NCBI GenBank assembly: GCA_963839815.1
Contig: CAWIWF010000002.1
Location: forward strand, 1-64,000
Reading direction: 5' to 3'
Source: JACVRM01 sp963839815
Lineage (GTDB): Bacteria > Actinomycetota > Thermoleophilia > Gaiellales > Gaiellaceae
Length of the DNA: 64,000 nt
The notes beneath the pieces are model-generated. The model searched no databases and had not been told where the DNA came from. It was given only the letters and a program-made list of their open reading frames with translations. The translations under genes and the position numbers were made by a program. Below are positions 38,459-47,864 of this stretch, piece after piece; position 1 is the first letter of the stretch; the number at the start of each line of letters is the position of its first letter.

Positions 38459-39560
38459 TCAGGCCTGCATCGCTGCCTGAGCGAGTAGATGGGCGGTGAT
38501 GAAGTCGTCGAGGTCGCCGTCCAGCACGGCCTGTGTGTTGCCGGTCTCGTGCTCGGTCCGGTGGTCCTTGACGAGCTGGTACGGGTGGAGGACGTAGCTG
38601 CGGATCTGGCTGCCGAAGCCGGTGTTCTGGGCCTCCCCGCGCTCGCGCGCGAGCTCGGCCTCACGCTCCTCCTCGGCGAGCTCCGCCAGCCGTGAGCGCA
38701 GCAGCCGCAACGCGGTCGCCTTGTTCGAGGACTGCGAGCGCTCGTTCTGGCACTGGACGACGATCCCGGTCGGTAGGTGCGTGATGCGGACGGCCGAGTC
38801 CGTCTTGTTGACGTGCTGGCCGCCGGCGCCGCTGGCGCGATAGGTGTCGATGCGGAGGTCGGCCTCGTCGATCTCCACCTCGGCGTCGTCGGCAACGAGG
38901 GGCGCGATGATCACCTGGGCGAACGACGTCTGGCGCCGGTGGGCCGAGTCGAACGGCGAGAGGCGCACGAGCCGGTGCACGCCGCGCTCGGCCTTGAGCG
39001 TGCCGTAGGAGTTCTCGCCCGCGACCGTGATCGCGGCCGACTTGAGCCCGGCCTCCTCCCCCGGGCTCGCCTCGACGAGCTCCGCCTTGAAACCGCGGCG
39101 CTCCGCCCAGCGCAGGTACATGCGCACGAGCATCTCCGTCCAGTCCTGCGCGTCGGTGCCTCCCTCCCCGGCGTGGATGGTGAGCAGGGCATCACCGGCG
39201 TCGTACTCGCCGGAGAAGAGGGCGTCGAGCTGCAGCCGGTCGAGCTCGCGCTGCAGCGGATCGACCAGTGCCCTCAGCTCGCCGTCGGTCTCGTCCTCAC
39301 CGGCGAGCTCGGCGATCGCCTCGAAGTCGCCGGTGAGCCGCTCGTACGTCTCGAGCTTGCGCGTCACGCGCGAGTGCTCGGCCGAGATGCGAGCTGCGTC
39401 CTGCTGGTCGTCCCAGAACCCGGGCTGTCCCATCCGAGCCTCGAGCTCGGCGGCGCGTTCGGCTAGCGCAGCGGGGTCAAAGGTAATCACGGACCCAGGC
39501 GAGCTGGGTCCTCATCCCTGCGACCCGGTCGGCGATGCTCTGAGCAGCAGCCTCGGTCAC
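38459..39560 (-). CDS. prfB: Peptide chain release factor 2, with programmed +1 frameshift
   Basis: RF2 ends translation at UGA and UAA. The gene starts at GTG 39560; the first frame reads VTEAAAQSIADRVAGM...WVRDYL and hits TGA at 39479. A +1 shift at cttTGAc continues as DPAALAERAAELEARM to the stop at 38459. Key motifs: LLTIHAGEGGTDAQDWTEML, SPFDSAHRRQTSFA (the SPF anticodon-like motif that selects RF2 specificity) and the peptidyl-transferase GGQ in ASGAGGQHVNKTDSAVRI. The in-frame UGA is the classic autoregulatory signal: low RF2 lets ribosomes pause and shift. Confidence 0.95.
39476..39482 (-). promoter_or_regulatory. prfB +1 frameshift site (CTT TGA C)
   Basis: The slippery codon CTT, in-frame TGA and following C match the conserved prfB site. 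The usual Shine-Dalgarno-like aggggg three bases upstream is not present; the nearest purine run (tgggtcc) is about 14 bases upstream. Shifting may therefore rely mainly on slow termination. Confidence 0.9.
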
Positions 39561-39589
39561 GCCGCGATCGTAGCGGCGCGCGGCAGCCA

Positions 39590-39745
39590 GGGTCTGTCCC
39601 CGCAGGGGACTGACCCGCTCTGGTGTGGGTCGGACTGAGCCCGCCCCAGGGTCTGTCCCCGCAGGGGACTGACCCGCTGCGGTGTGGGTGACCCAACCCC
39701 GCGCAGGGGCTAGGAAGCCCGGGTCAGTCCCGTCGGGACAGACCC
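39590..39745. repeat. Three near-palindromic GGGTCTGTCCCC repeats
   Basis: Copies at 39590-39616 and 39649-39675 (identical 27-mers, 59 bases apart within a longer tandem unit ending gtgtgggt) and a shorter variant at 39721-39745. Each folds as a 12-bp arm with one mismatch around a 3-base loop. A fourth copy lies at 42886-42910. The ~400 bases between prfB and secA hold these and the repeat block below, and no gene. Confidence 0.85.
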
Positions 39746-39842
39746 TGCTGTTAGGCCCTTGATCGCCGAAGGGCGGCTTTGCCGCGCCGCAGGCACAGCG
39801 CGGCCCCGGCGCGTCAGCCTAATCGAGGGGGAACACGGGGGA

Positions 39843-39939
39843 CGGGTTTCCCCGTGAGAGCGGCGGTGCGAGCGACGGGCCGGGTTCACCCGTGAGCGCG
39901 AGCCAGGCGCCGCGAAGCGGCGCCGCGAGCGTCAGGCGC
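39843..39939. repeat. GC-rich post-gene repeat block after secA
   Basis: On the minus strand, about 20 bases after the secA stop, comes ctgacgctcgcggcgccgc, then tggctcgcgctcacgggtgaaccc, then a hairpin gggg...cccc. The same order of blocks overlaps the stop of ahcY (46157-46222). It may serve as a terminator or be a mobile palindromic repeat. Confidence 0.6.
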
Positions 39940-39958
39940 CGGAAGCGGCTTCGCGAGG

Positions 39959-42691
39959 TCAAGCGCCGTGACACTTCTTGAACTTCTTGCCCGAGCCGCA
40001 CCAGCAGGGGTCGTTGCGGCCGAGCTTCTGCTCCTCGGAGACGACGCGCTGGCGCGGCGCGGTGGCGACGGAGGTGCCGCCGCCAAGCCCACCGGCCATG
40101 CTCCCGGCCGACGTGGGGATGGGCGCAGCGGCGCCGCCGCTCTCGAGCGCGGTCATGCCAGCGGCGGCGATCGCGTCGGAGCCGGCGAACGACTGGTGCT
40201 CGTAGGAGAGGCCGCCGTTGCCGCGGCGTCCTTCCTCGCGCGCCAGGTCGACGTCGCCCGGCTGCAGCTGCGCGTGGAAGAGCAGGTACAGCACTTCCTC
40301 GCGGATGGCGTGCCCGAGCTCCTCGAACATCTGGTGGCCCTCGCCGCGGTACTCGACGAGCGGGTCCTTCTGCGCCATCGCGCGCAGGTGCACGCCCTCG
40401 CGAAGGTAGTCCATGTTGTCGAGGTGCTCGCGCCAGCGCTGGTCGACGACCTGCAGGATCACGTAGCGCTCCAGCTCGCGCATGACGGGCTGCGCGGACT
40501 CGGAGTCGGTGCCGAAGTCCTGCTCCTTGGCGTCGTAGACGTCGCGGGCGTCCTCGGCGAACTCCTCGACGAGCGCCTCGCGAGCCGAGGTCGACGCCCT
40601 CCTCTCGCAGTTCCTCGAGCGTGATGTCGGAGCCGTAGAGGTCGCTCATCGCCGAGACGAGGCCGTCGAGGTCCCACACCTCCGTGTAGTCGCCCTCGGT
40701 GTACTGACCGACGATCCGCTCGACGACCTCCTCGATCCACGTGCGCACGTCCTCGGAGAGGTCCTTGCCCTCGAGCACCTGGCGGCGCTGCCGGTAGATC
40801 ACCATGCGCTGCACGTTGAGGACGTCGTCGTACTTGAGGACGTTCTTGCGCGCGACGAAGTTCTGCTCCTCGACCCGCTTCTGCGCGCTCTCGATCTGGT
40901 TCGAGAGGATCTTCGCCTCCATCGGCTGGTCGTCGGGCAGCTTGAAGCGCTTCATGATGTTGTAGATCCGGTCGCCGGCGAACAGGCGCACGACGTGGTC
41001 CTGGCCGGAGAGGTAGAAGCGGGACTCGCCCGGGTCGCCCTGGCGGCCGGAGCGGCCGCGGAGCTGGTTGTCGATCCGCCGCGCCTCGTGGCGCTCGGTG
41101 CCGAGCACGTAGAGGCCCGCCGAGCTCGCGCACGCCCTCGCCGAGCTTGATGTCGACGCCGCGGCCGGCCATGTTGGTGGCGATCGTCACCGCGCCGGGC
41201 TGCGCCGGCGTCCATGATGATCTCGGCTTCACGCTCGTGCTCCTTCGCGTTCAGGACGTTGTGCGGGATGCCGCGGCGCTTCAGCAGCTGGGCCAGGTAC
41301 TCCGAGGTCTCGACGTCGATCGTGCCGACGAGGACGGGCTGGCCCGTCTCGTGGCGCTCGGCGATGTCCTCGACGACGGCGTGCGAACTTCGCCTCCTTC
41401 GTCTTGAAGATGAAGTCGTTCTCGTCGGCGCGTGCGACCTGCTGGTTGGTCGGGATCTCGACGACGTGAGGTTGTAGATCTCGACGAACTCCTTCTCCTC
41501 GGTCTTGGCGGTACCCGTCATGCCGGCGAGCTTCTCGTAGAGGCGGAAGTAGTTCTGCAGGGTGATCGTGGCGAGCGTGACGTGCTCCTCCTGGATGCGC
41601 ACGTTCTCCTTGGCCTCGACTGCCTGATGGAGGCCCTCCGACCAGCGGCGCCCTTCCATGATCCGGCCCGTGAACTCGTCGACGATCTTGACCTCGCCGT
41701 CCTGGACGACGTAGTCGACGTCGCGCTGGTAGAGCGCCTGCGCCTTGAGCGACTGGATCAGGTGGTTGACGAGCTGGACGTTGCGCGGGTCGTACAGGTT
41801 CTCGATCCCGAGCGCACGCTCGACCTTCTCGATCGCGGGCGGGCCTGGCGAGACCGTCTTGTGCTTCTCGTCGTACAGGTAGTCGGCGCCGGTCTCGGTC
41901 AGCTCGTCGACACCCTTGCCCATCCCGGTCGACTGCCGCCCCTCGAGGCCCTTCACGATGCGCGCGAAGTCGTAGTAGGTCTTGGCGGCGACCTCGGGCT
42001 CGCCGGAGATGATCAGCGGCGTGCGCGCCTCGTCGATCAAAATCGAGTCGACCTCGTCGACGATCGCGTACGAGTGGCCGCGCTGCACCGTGTCCTCCAG
42101 GCGCACGGCCATGTTGTCGCGCAGGTAGTCGAAACCGAACTCGGAGTTCGTCCCGTACGTGATGTCGGCGGCGTAGGCGTCGTGGCGCGCGGCGGCCGGC
42201 ATCATGTTCTCGATGAAGGCGGCGCGCACGCCGAGCTTCTCGTAGACGGGGTCGACCCAGTTCGCGTCGCGCTTGGCCAGGTAGTCGTTGACGGTCACGA
42301 GGTGGACGTTCTGGCCCGTGAGCGCGTTGAGGTAGAGCGCCTGGGTGGCGACGAATGTCTTGCCCTCGCCGGTCTTCATCTCGGCGATGTCGCCCTCGTG
42401 CAGGACGATGCCGCCCATCACCTGGACGTCGAAGAGGCGGACGCCGATGGTGCGCTTGAACGCCTCCCGCACGGCGGCGAACGCCTCGAAGACGAGCTCG
42501 TCGACCGGCTCGCCGTTCTCGATCCGCTGGCGGAACTCGACCGTCTTCGCGGCCAGCTCGGCGTCCGAGAGCGGCTCGAAGTCAGGCTCCAGTGTCGCGA
42601 CGTAGGCAGCCTGCTGAGCCAGCCGCTTCCGGCGCCGGCCTTCACCGACACGGAGGAACTTCTCGAGAGATCCGACGTTCGCGCCAGCCAC
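39959..42691 (-). CDS. secA: Preprotein translocase ATPase SecA (at least five frame breaks)
   Basis: SecA drives protein export through SecYEG. It runs from GTG 42691 to TGA 39959, about 910 codons. Intact signatures: GGIVLHEGDIAEMKTGEGKT (Walker A), VDEVDSILIDEARTPLIISG (DEAD box), YEKLAGMTGTAKTE, AVTIATNMAGRGVDIKLGEG, TERHEARRIDNQLRGRSGRQ, and a C-terminal zinc motif GRNDPCWCGSGKKFKKCHG. The pieces lie in different frames; single-base changes are needed near 41467, 41385, 41212, 41125 and 40590. An essential gene with every motif preserved is not decaying, so these are almost certainly sequencing errors. They are the best yardstick for judging other broken frames in this window. Confidence 0.95.
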
Positions 42692-42756
42692 GAACGCCCA
42701 GGGTAGCTCGCGCTGCGAGCGTCACGGGCATAAGCCGGCCCCTCACTCGCCGGGGG

Positions 42757-42910
42757 TTCGCTCTCACGGGGGAAACCCGGTCTCCCCGTGGGCCCCCTCG
42801 CTCAAGTGACGCGCCGGGGCCGCGCTGTGCCTGCGGGCGGCCGAGCCGCCCTCCGGCGGTGAAAGGAAGGTCTGCGCAGCAGTCAGGGTCTGTCCGCCAG
42901 GGACTGACCC
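42757..42910. repeat. Dispersed GC-rich repeat after the 42943 gene
   Basis: Contains cacgggggaaacccgg (hairpin), gccccctcgctca and gacgcgccggggccgcgc, shared in the same order with 45885-45965 and 52822-52905. It ends with a copy of the gggtctgtcc palindrome (42886-42910). The 250 bases between this gene and secA hold no ORF I can support. Confidence 0.75.
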
Positions 42911-42942
42911 GTCCCGTGGGGGCGCTGGAACCGGATCGGCCG

Positions 42943-43506
42943 CTAGAGCGGCGTGACGCGGACCTCCCACAGGTCGCCGTCGATTCGGTCGGCTCGGACG
43001 ACGTAGTCCGAGTGGCGCTCAGAGGCGTGCGCCTCGAGCGTCGGAAGCGGCCAGAGCGACGGCTCGCCGTCGACCACCAGGCTGCGCTCCCCGGCGCTCT
43101 GCGACAGCTCGATGCGGTCACCGGCGACGCCCTCGGGTACCTCGACCACCTCGATCGCGTTCGCGGCCACGGCCCAGACCGGGCCCTGGCGCACCGCCTC
43201 GGCGCGGTACGGCGGCCGCACGTCCTGCTCGATCGCCGCGACGAGCGGGTCGAGCGCGCCGGGCGCGACACGTTCCTCGACGACGAGCGTGCCCTCCACC
43301 AGCGCGACGAAGTGCACAGCGTCACCCGCGAGCTCGGGCGCGGAGGCGCTGACCACCGCGTCCCACCGTCGCGGCCGCGCGCCGTGGAGCACGTCCAGCT
43401 CGGTGCGCGGCGGCACGATCGGGTCATCCCCCCGGTTCCAGCGCAGCAGCTCGGTGCCCTCGGCGAGCTGCTCGTGCAACGGCTTGCGGCGACGGAAGAG
43501 CGGCAC
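42943..43506 (-). CDS. Conserved protein of unknown function
   Basis: 187 residues from GTG 43506, starting PLFRRRKPLHEQLAEGTELL. No signal peptide or membrane span is seen. The composition is mixed alpha/beta with regular hydrophobic segments (DAVHFVALVEGTLVVEE, RIELSQSAGERSLVVDGEPS) and a C-terminal SDYVVRADRIDGDLWEVRV. I do not recognise the family. It lies between secA and hpf on the same strand with 40 bases to hpf, so it is probably co-transcribed. Codon usage and length look like a real gene, and the frame is unbroken. Confidence 0.7.
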   Translation of the reverse strand: MPLFRRRKPLHEQLAEGTELLRWNRGDDPIVPPRTELDVLHGARPRRWDAVVSASAPELAGDAVHFVALVEGTLVVEERVAPGALDPLVAAIEQDVRPPYRAEAVRQGPVWAVAANAIEVVEVPEGVAGDRIELSQSAGERSLVVDGEPSLWPLPTLEAHASERHSDYVVRADRIDGDLWEVRVTPL

Positions 43507-43546
43507 GGGCGTCAGCGGTGGGGGCGGCGCGCAGCTGCCACGCCGC

Positions 43547-44086
43547 TCAGGTGCTCGGCTCGATCAGGCCGTAATTGCCGGCGTGGCGCCGGTAGATCAC
43601 GTTGACCTCGCCGGAGTCCGCGCTCCGGAAGACGAAGAAGTCGTGGCCGACGAGCTCGAGCTGCAGCATCGCCTCCTCGGGAGACATCGGCTTGAGCGGG
43701 AACTGCTTCGTCCGCACCACCAGCGGCTCGTCCGCCTCGACGGCGGGTTCGGCCTCGGGCAACCGGGCATCGGTGCGCGGCTGGCGACGCTGGCGGGTCT
43801 TCTCACGGGCCCGCTTCAGCTGGCGTTCGAGCTTGTCCACGAGCTGGTCGATCGAGGCCTTCATGTCCGGCGACGACTCGCGCGCTCGCACGACGTGACG
43901 GCGCGTCCGCACCGTGGCCTCCGCGACGTGGTTTGCGGCGATCGACGGGTTCCGCTCCTCGGCCAGCTCCAGCTCGACCTGGGCACCGTCGTCGAGGATC
44001 CGCTCCAGCTTCGCGAGCTTCTGCTCGCCATAACGGCGAATCCCGTCGCCGACCTCGAGGTTCTTGCCCTTCACGTGAAGTTGCAT
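43547..44086 (-). CDS. hpf: Long-form ribosome hibernation promoting factor
   Basis: 179 residues. The N-terminal HPF/YfiA domain starts MQLHVKGKNLEVGDGIRRY, with basic residues and the helix KASIDQLVDKLERQLKRARE. A charged linker leads to the C-terminal dimerisation domain VVRTKQFPLKPMSPEEAMLQ and LVGHDFFVFRSADSGEVNVI. Long HPF binds 70S ribosomes and pairs them into inactive 100S dimers in stationary phase. It sits next to secA in many Actinobacteria and Firmicutes. Start ATG 44086 has a ggagg-type site (rc of cctccg) just upstream. Confidence 0.95.
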   Translation of the reverse strand: MQLHVKGKNLEVGDGIRRYGEQKLAKLERILDDGAQVELELAEERNPSIAANHVAEATVRTRRHVVRARESSPDMKASIDQLVDKLERQLKRAREKTRQRRQPRTDARLPEAEPAVEADEPLVVRTKQFPLKPMSPEEAMLQLELVGHDFFVFRSADSGEVNVIYRRHAGNYGLIEPST

Positions 44087-44146
44087 CGACCCTCCGTTCT
44101 CGCTGCCAGCGGAACAGTGAATCTAGCGGACGCGTGCCCGGAGCCT

Positions 44147-44809
44147 TCAGCGCACTGCGCGGGCAAAGGTGACGACGTCGACGCGGCGGGCGCCGGCCTT
44201 GCGCAGCGCAGACGCGGCGGCGTGGGCGGTGGCGCCGGTCGTGTAGACGTCGTCGACGAGAACGACGCGGGGCGGGACGACCGTCGTCGCGACGAACGCG
44301 CCGGCGACGTTGCTACGGCGCTCGCGGAGAGGCAACCCTCGCTGACGGGGGCGGCCTTCGCGGCGCTCCAGCGCGGGGAGCACCGGGAGGTGCCAGCGTC
44401 CTGCCAGCTCGGCCGTCAGCCGAGCCGCGGGCTGGTGCCCGCGCCGCAGCCCGCGGGCAGGGTCGGCCGGCATGGGTACGGCGGCGAGCGCAGCGGGCGC
44501 GCGAACCTGCTCGGCGACGAGCTCGGCCGCCGTCCGCCCGAGGTCGCGCTGGCCTCGCTCCTTCCAGGCATGAACGAGCTCGCGCGCGCCGTCGTCGTAG
44601 GCGACGGCGGCACGTGCGCCGGCGAAGGCGAGGCGGCGGCCGGCGCACTCGCCGCAGCGCCGCACGGGCCACGCGGTCGGCGCCCCGCAGCGCTCGCAGA
44701 GGGGCGGCGGCAGCCGCGCGAGCCGCCCGCGGCACCTCGTGCAGAGCGACGGCCCGAGCTCATGGCAAACGGCGCAACGGCGCGGCAGCACCAGATCGAG
44801 GATCGGCAT
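44147..44809 (-). CDS. ComF family phosphoribosyltransferase-like protein
   Basis: 220 residues. The N-terminal zinc finger shows paired cysteines (CAVCHELGPSLCTRC, then CERCG and CGEC). The C-terminal PRTase domain has AAVPMPADPARGLRRGHQPA, ALERREGRPRQRGLPLRERR and the PRPP-binding loop RVVLVDDVYTTGATA. ComF proteins help handle single-stranded DNA in natural transformation and may have other roles in non-competent bacteria. It lies just upstream of hpf, a usual pairing. The 258 bases beyond it (44810-45068) hold nothing I can support. Confidence 0.9.
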   Translation of the reverse strand: MPILDLVLPRRCAVCHELGPSLCTRCRGRLARLPPPLCERCGAPTAWPVRRCGECAGRRLAFAGARAAVAYDDGARELVHAWKERGQRDLGRTAAELVAEQVRAPAALAAVPMPADPARGLRRGHQPAARLTAELAGRWHLPVLPALERREGRPRQRGLPLRERRSNVAGAFVATTVVPPRVVLVDDVYTTGATAHAAASALRKAGARRVDVVTFARAVR

Positions 44810-45068
44810 CCGCCCGCGACCCTACGACCGCGCAGCGCACGTCTCTGTGCCGCCTCTGCGCCGATTTCGTGCCCAGGCGCCCGCGGAACGCGGCGAGGTG
44901 CCGGGGACTCCGAAGCACGTGCGTGCCGTACGGCGACTCCGTCGTCTCGAGGCGGCGCCCGGCTCATCCTCCCACGAGTGGCTCGAGGCCCCTAGGTCGG
45001 CTCTAGCGCGGCGCCACGCGCCCACGAGCCGTGCAGCGTCAGGCCATTCGTAGCGACGATGCGACGGC

Positions 45069-45848
45069 TCAGTCGAGCGAGTAGTCGGCCCTCGCCGGGA
45101 GCCCGGCTCGCTCTCGCAGCAGGTTGTCGGCCTGCAGGAGCTGGTGACGGTCGCCGATGTCGAGCCAGCGGTCGGGGAAGCTCCACGCGTAGACCGGCAC
45201 GCGCGTGTGCAGCCAGGCGAGGAAGCGCCCGGGCTGGTCGGGTGAGTTGCCCTCGGCGAGGTAGGCCGGGACGAGGCCTGCGTGCTCGGCGTGGAACAGG
45301 TAGGTGGCAGTCGCCGCGAGCGTGCTGTCGGGCTGCTCGGGCTTCTCGACCAGACGCACGACGCGGTCGTCCTCCCCCACGCTGACGACGCCGTACTGCT
45401 TGACGAGCTCGATGTCGCCCACGTCGTGCACCGCGAGCGCGCTCGCGAGGCCCTTGCCGCGCCAGAAGCCGACGTAGTCCGGCAGGGAGAACTCGAAGAG
45501 GTTGTCGCCGGCGACCACGAGCAGGTGCTCCCCCTCCAGGGCGGCAGCTTCCACCACGAAGCGAAGGTCGCCGACGGCGCCAAGGCGGTCGTCGTTCGTC
45601 GTGGTGCCGTCGTCGTGCACCGCGACCGGCGCGCGCCCGTCCCGGCGGGCCGCCCAGTCGGAGAACTGTGGCGCGAAGCGGGCGTTCGTGACGACGTGGA
45701 TCCGCTCGACCTCGGTGACCGCGTCGATGCGGTCGCAGAGGTAGTCGAGCATCGGCCGGCCCGCGAGCGGCAACAGGGGCTTCGCCACGGCATCCGTGAG
45801 CGGCCGCAGCCGGGTCGCATACCCGGCCGCGAGCACAATCGCCTTCAC
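45069..45848 (-). CDS. Sugar-phosphate nucleotidyltransferase (RfbA/GlmU-N type)
   Basis: 259 residues from GTG 45848. It makes an activated NDP-sugar from a sugar-1-phosphate and an NTP. Signature start VKAIVLAAGYATRLRPLTDA and GRPMLDYLCDRI (nucleotide binding), then HLLVVAGDNLFEF with the metal-binding D, and VEKPEQP. The end (YAWSFPDRWLDIGDRHQLLQ) has the W-x-D-I-G motif of glucose-1-phosphate thymidylyl- or uridylyltransferases. The exact sugar and nucleotide cannot be read from sequence. It fits with the ugd, cupin and LCP genes nearby as part of an envelope-polysaccharide set. Confidence 0.85.
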   Translation of the reverse strand: MKAIVLAAGYATRLRPLTDAVAKPLLPLAGRPMLDYLCDRIDAVTEVERIHVVTNARFAPQFSDWAARRDGRAPVAVHDDGTTTNDDRLGAVGDLRFVVEAAALEGEHLLVVAGDNLFEFSLPDYVGFWRGKGLASALAVHDVGDIELVKQYGVVSVGEDDRVVRLVEKPEQPDSTLAATATYLFHAEHAGLVPAYLAEGNSPDQPGRFLAWLHTRVPVYAWSFPDRWLDIGDRHQLLQADNLLRERAGLPARADYSLD

Positions 45849-46222
45849 CCGCTCACTCCGGCCGCGCGGCGGCCGTTCGCTCGCTTCATGGGGGAAACCC
45901 GGTTTCCCCCATGAGCCCCCTCGTCGATCAGACGCGCCGGGGCCGCGCGGTGGCTGCGCCGGGCGAAGCCCGGGACCGCCGGTGAGACGGCCGCGACGTT
46001 GGCTTCGCCGTACTCGGAGTGCACGCGCGCGGCCGCCGAAGCCGGGCTTCGCCCGGCGGGAGGCTCGCTGCGGAGCGGCAGCCGCTGCCGGGCCACGCGA
46101 CCGGCCGGCTCCGCGCACAGGTGAACGATCGCCGACGTGCGCAAGGAGGGGGCCCGTGGGGGAACCAGGGGTTCCCCCACGAGAGTGAGCCACCCGCCGC
46201 GGAGCGGCGGGGCGAGCGTCAG
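45849..46222. repeat. Repeat-filled gap between the nucleotidyltransferase and ahcY
   Basis: Two repeat blocks fill this 370-base gap. 45885-45965 carries the gggggaaacccggtttccccc hairpin and the gacgcgccggggccgcgcggtgg block seen also at 42757 and 52822. 46157-46222 carries the block also found after secA and overlaps the ahcY stop codon. Between them are gccgggc/gaagcccgg hairpins. The apparent ORFs here (AAPARLIDEGAHG type) recur at each copy and are not genes. Confidence 0.75.
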
Positions 46223-47487
46223 GTTCCCTCGTCCCACGAGGCGAGATAGGCGGCCTGCTCGTCCGTGAGCGTGTCGATGTCGATGCCCATGGTGGCGAGC
46301 TTGAGCCGGGCGATCTCGCGGTCGATCTCCTCCGGCACCCCGTACACCTTCCGCTCGAGCGTCCCCGCCTTCTCGATCACGTGCTCCACAGAGAGCGCCT
46401 GGTTGGCGAACGACATGTCCATCACCGAGGCCGGGTGCCCCTCGGCGGCCGACAGGTTGACGAGACGACCGTCGGCGAGCAGGTAGAGCCGGCGCCCGTC
46501 GGAGAGCGTGAACTCCTCGACGAACTCGCGGGCTTCACGCGTCTCGGCGGCCATCGACCGCAGCGCCGGGATGTCGATCTCGACGTTGAAGTGCCCGGTG
46601 TTGGCGAGGATGGCGCCGTCCTTCATCTGCTCCATGTGCTCGCGGGCGATGACGCTCTTGTCGCCGGTCGCGGTCACGAAGATGTCGCCGATCTCTGCGG
46701 CCTTCGCCATCGGCAGCACCTCGTAGCCGTCGAGCGAGGCCTCGAGCGCGCGCAGCGGGTCGACCTCGGTCACGATCACGTGGGCACCCATGCCCTTCGC
46801 GCGCATGGCCACCCCGCGGCCGCACCAGCCGTACCCGGCGACGACGAAGCGGCGGCCGGCGATCAGCACGTTGGTCGCGCGGATGATCCCGTCGATGGTC
46901 GACTGGCCGGTGCCGTAGCGGTTGTCGAAGAGGTGCTTCGTGCTCGCCTCGTTGACGGCGATGATCGGGAAGCCGAGAGCGCCGTCACGCTCGAGCGCCC
47001 GCAGGCGGATGACGCCGGTCGTCGTCTCCTCGGTGCCGGCGATCACGTCGCCGAGCTGCTCGCGCCGGTGCGAGTGGAGCACGCCGATGACGTCGGCGCC
47101 GTCGTCCATCGTGATCTGCGGCTTGTGGTCGACCGCGGCCTCGATGTGCTGGTAGTAGGTGTCGTTGTCCTCGCCCTTGATGGCGTAGACGGAGATGTCG
47201 AACTCGTCGACGAGCGCCGCGGCGACGTCGTCCTGCGTCGACAGCGGGTTGGAGGCGCAGAGGACGACGTCGGCGCCGCCCGCCTTGAGCGTGCGGGCCA
47301 GGTTCGCCGTCTCGGTGGTCACGTGCAGGCAGGCCGCGATGCGGTGGCCCGCCAGCGGCTGCTCGTTCTCGAAGCGTTCGCGAATCGCGGCGAGCACCGG
47401 CATCTGCCGGTCGGCCCACGCGATGCGCCGAACTCCTTCGCCGGCGAGCGCGAGGTCCTTCACGTCGTACCGCTTGGTGGTGGCCAT
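46219..47487 (-). CDS. ahcY: Adenosylhomocysteinase
   Basis: 422 residues from ATG 47487 (agaaaggtt upstream). It splits S-adenosylhomocysteine to homocysteine and adenosine, an NAD-dependent step that feeds MetH. Signatures: CLHVTTETANLARTLKAGGA, CASNPLSTQDDVAAALV, NRYGTGQSTIDGIIRATN, the NAD-binding GRRFVVAGYGWCGRGVA, and ILANTGHFNVEIDI. The C-terminus ends WDEGT rather than the YRY of the longer eukaryotic-type enzyme, as in the shorter bacterial/archaeal group. A MerR-family gene lies 22 bases upstream on the same strand. Confidence 0.95.
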   Translation of the reverse strand: MATTKRYDVKDLALAGEGVRRIAWADRQMPVLAAIRERFENEQPLAGHRIAACLHVTTETANLARTLKAGGADVVLCASNPLSTQDDVAAALVDEFDISVYAIKGEDNDTYYQHIEAAVDHKPQITMDDGADVIGVLHSHRREQLGDVIAGTEETTTGVIRLRALERDGALGFPIIAVNEASTKHLFDNRYGTGQSTIDGIIRATNVLIAGRRFVVAGYGWCGRGVAMRAKGMGAHVIVTEVDPLRALEASLDGYEVLPMAKAAEIGDIFVTATGDKSVIAREHMEQMKDGAILANTGHFNVEIDIPALRSMAAETREAREFVEEFTLSDGRRLYLLADGRLVNLSAAEGHPASVMDMSFANQALSVEHVIEKAGTLERKVYGVPEEIDREIARLKLATMGIDIDTLTDEQAAYLASWDEGT

Positions 47488-47509
47488 GGGAACCTTTCTG
47501 TTGTTGAGG

Positions 47510-47860
47510 TCAGGCGACGAGCAGCCGTTCGTGCTTGCGCTGCTCCCATTCGACCCAGGCCGGTGCCGGAGCACCCGGCTGGGCGGGCTGCCCCGCGAGC
47601 CACGTCTCGACCGCCCCGCGAAGCCCCGCGTCGCTGCGCATGCGCGCGGCGAAGGCGACCTCGCTGATCTCGACGTCGAAGCGCTCGCGCAGCTGCGCAA
47701 GCGAGCGGAGCTGGTTCAGCTCGCGGAGGCCGTAGAGGCGATACCCGCTCTCGCTGCGGGCGGGAACGACGAGACCGCTCCGCTCGATGTAGCGGAGCAT
47801 GCGCGGCGACCAGCCCGTCTGGGCGGCGGCCTCTCCCACGGTCAGCCCGTTCACGGGCAC
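47510..47860 (-). CDS. MerR-family transcriptional regulator
   Basis: 116 residues from GTG 47860 (a second GTG at 47854 is possible). The N-terminal winged helix has LTVGEAAAQTGWSPRMLRYI, the typical MerR recognition helix, then ERSGLVVPARSESGYRLYG and LNQLRSLAQLRERFDVEI. The C-terminal effector region is short, with no conserved cysteines, so it is not a classic metal sensor. An 18-bp palindrome just upstream is its probable operator, suggesting autoregulation. With ahcY 22 bases downstream, the two are likely one transcript and ahcY may be under its control. Confidence 0.9.
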   Translation of the reverse strand: MPVNGLTVGEAAAQTGWSPRMLRYIERSGLVVPARSESGYRLYGLRELNQLRSLAQLRERFDVEISEVAFAARMRSDAGLRGAVETWLAGQPAQPGAPAPAWVEWEQRKHERLLVA

Positions 47861-47864
47861 AACC

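Noticed and set aside
44810..45068. Small ORF ending RIVATNGLTLHGSWARGAALE between comF and the nucleotidyltransferase
   Set aside because: It overlaps the end of the nucleotidyltransferase in another frame, has no start with a ribosome site and no recognisable family.
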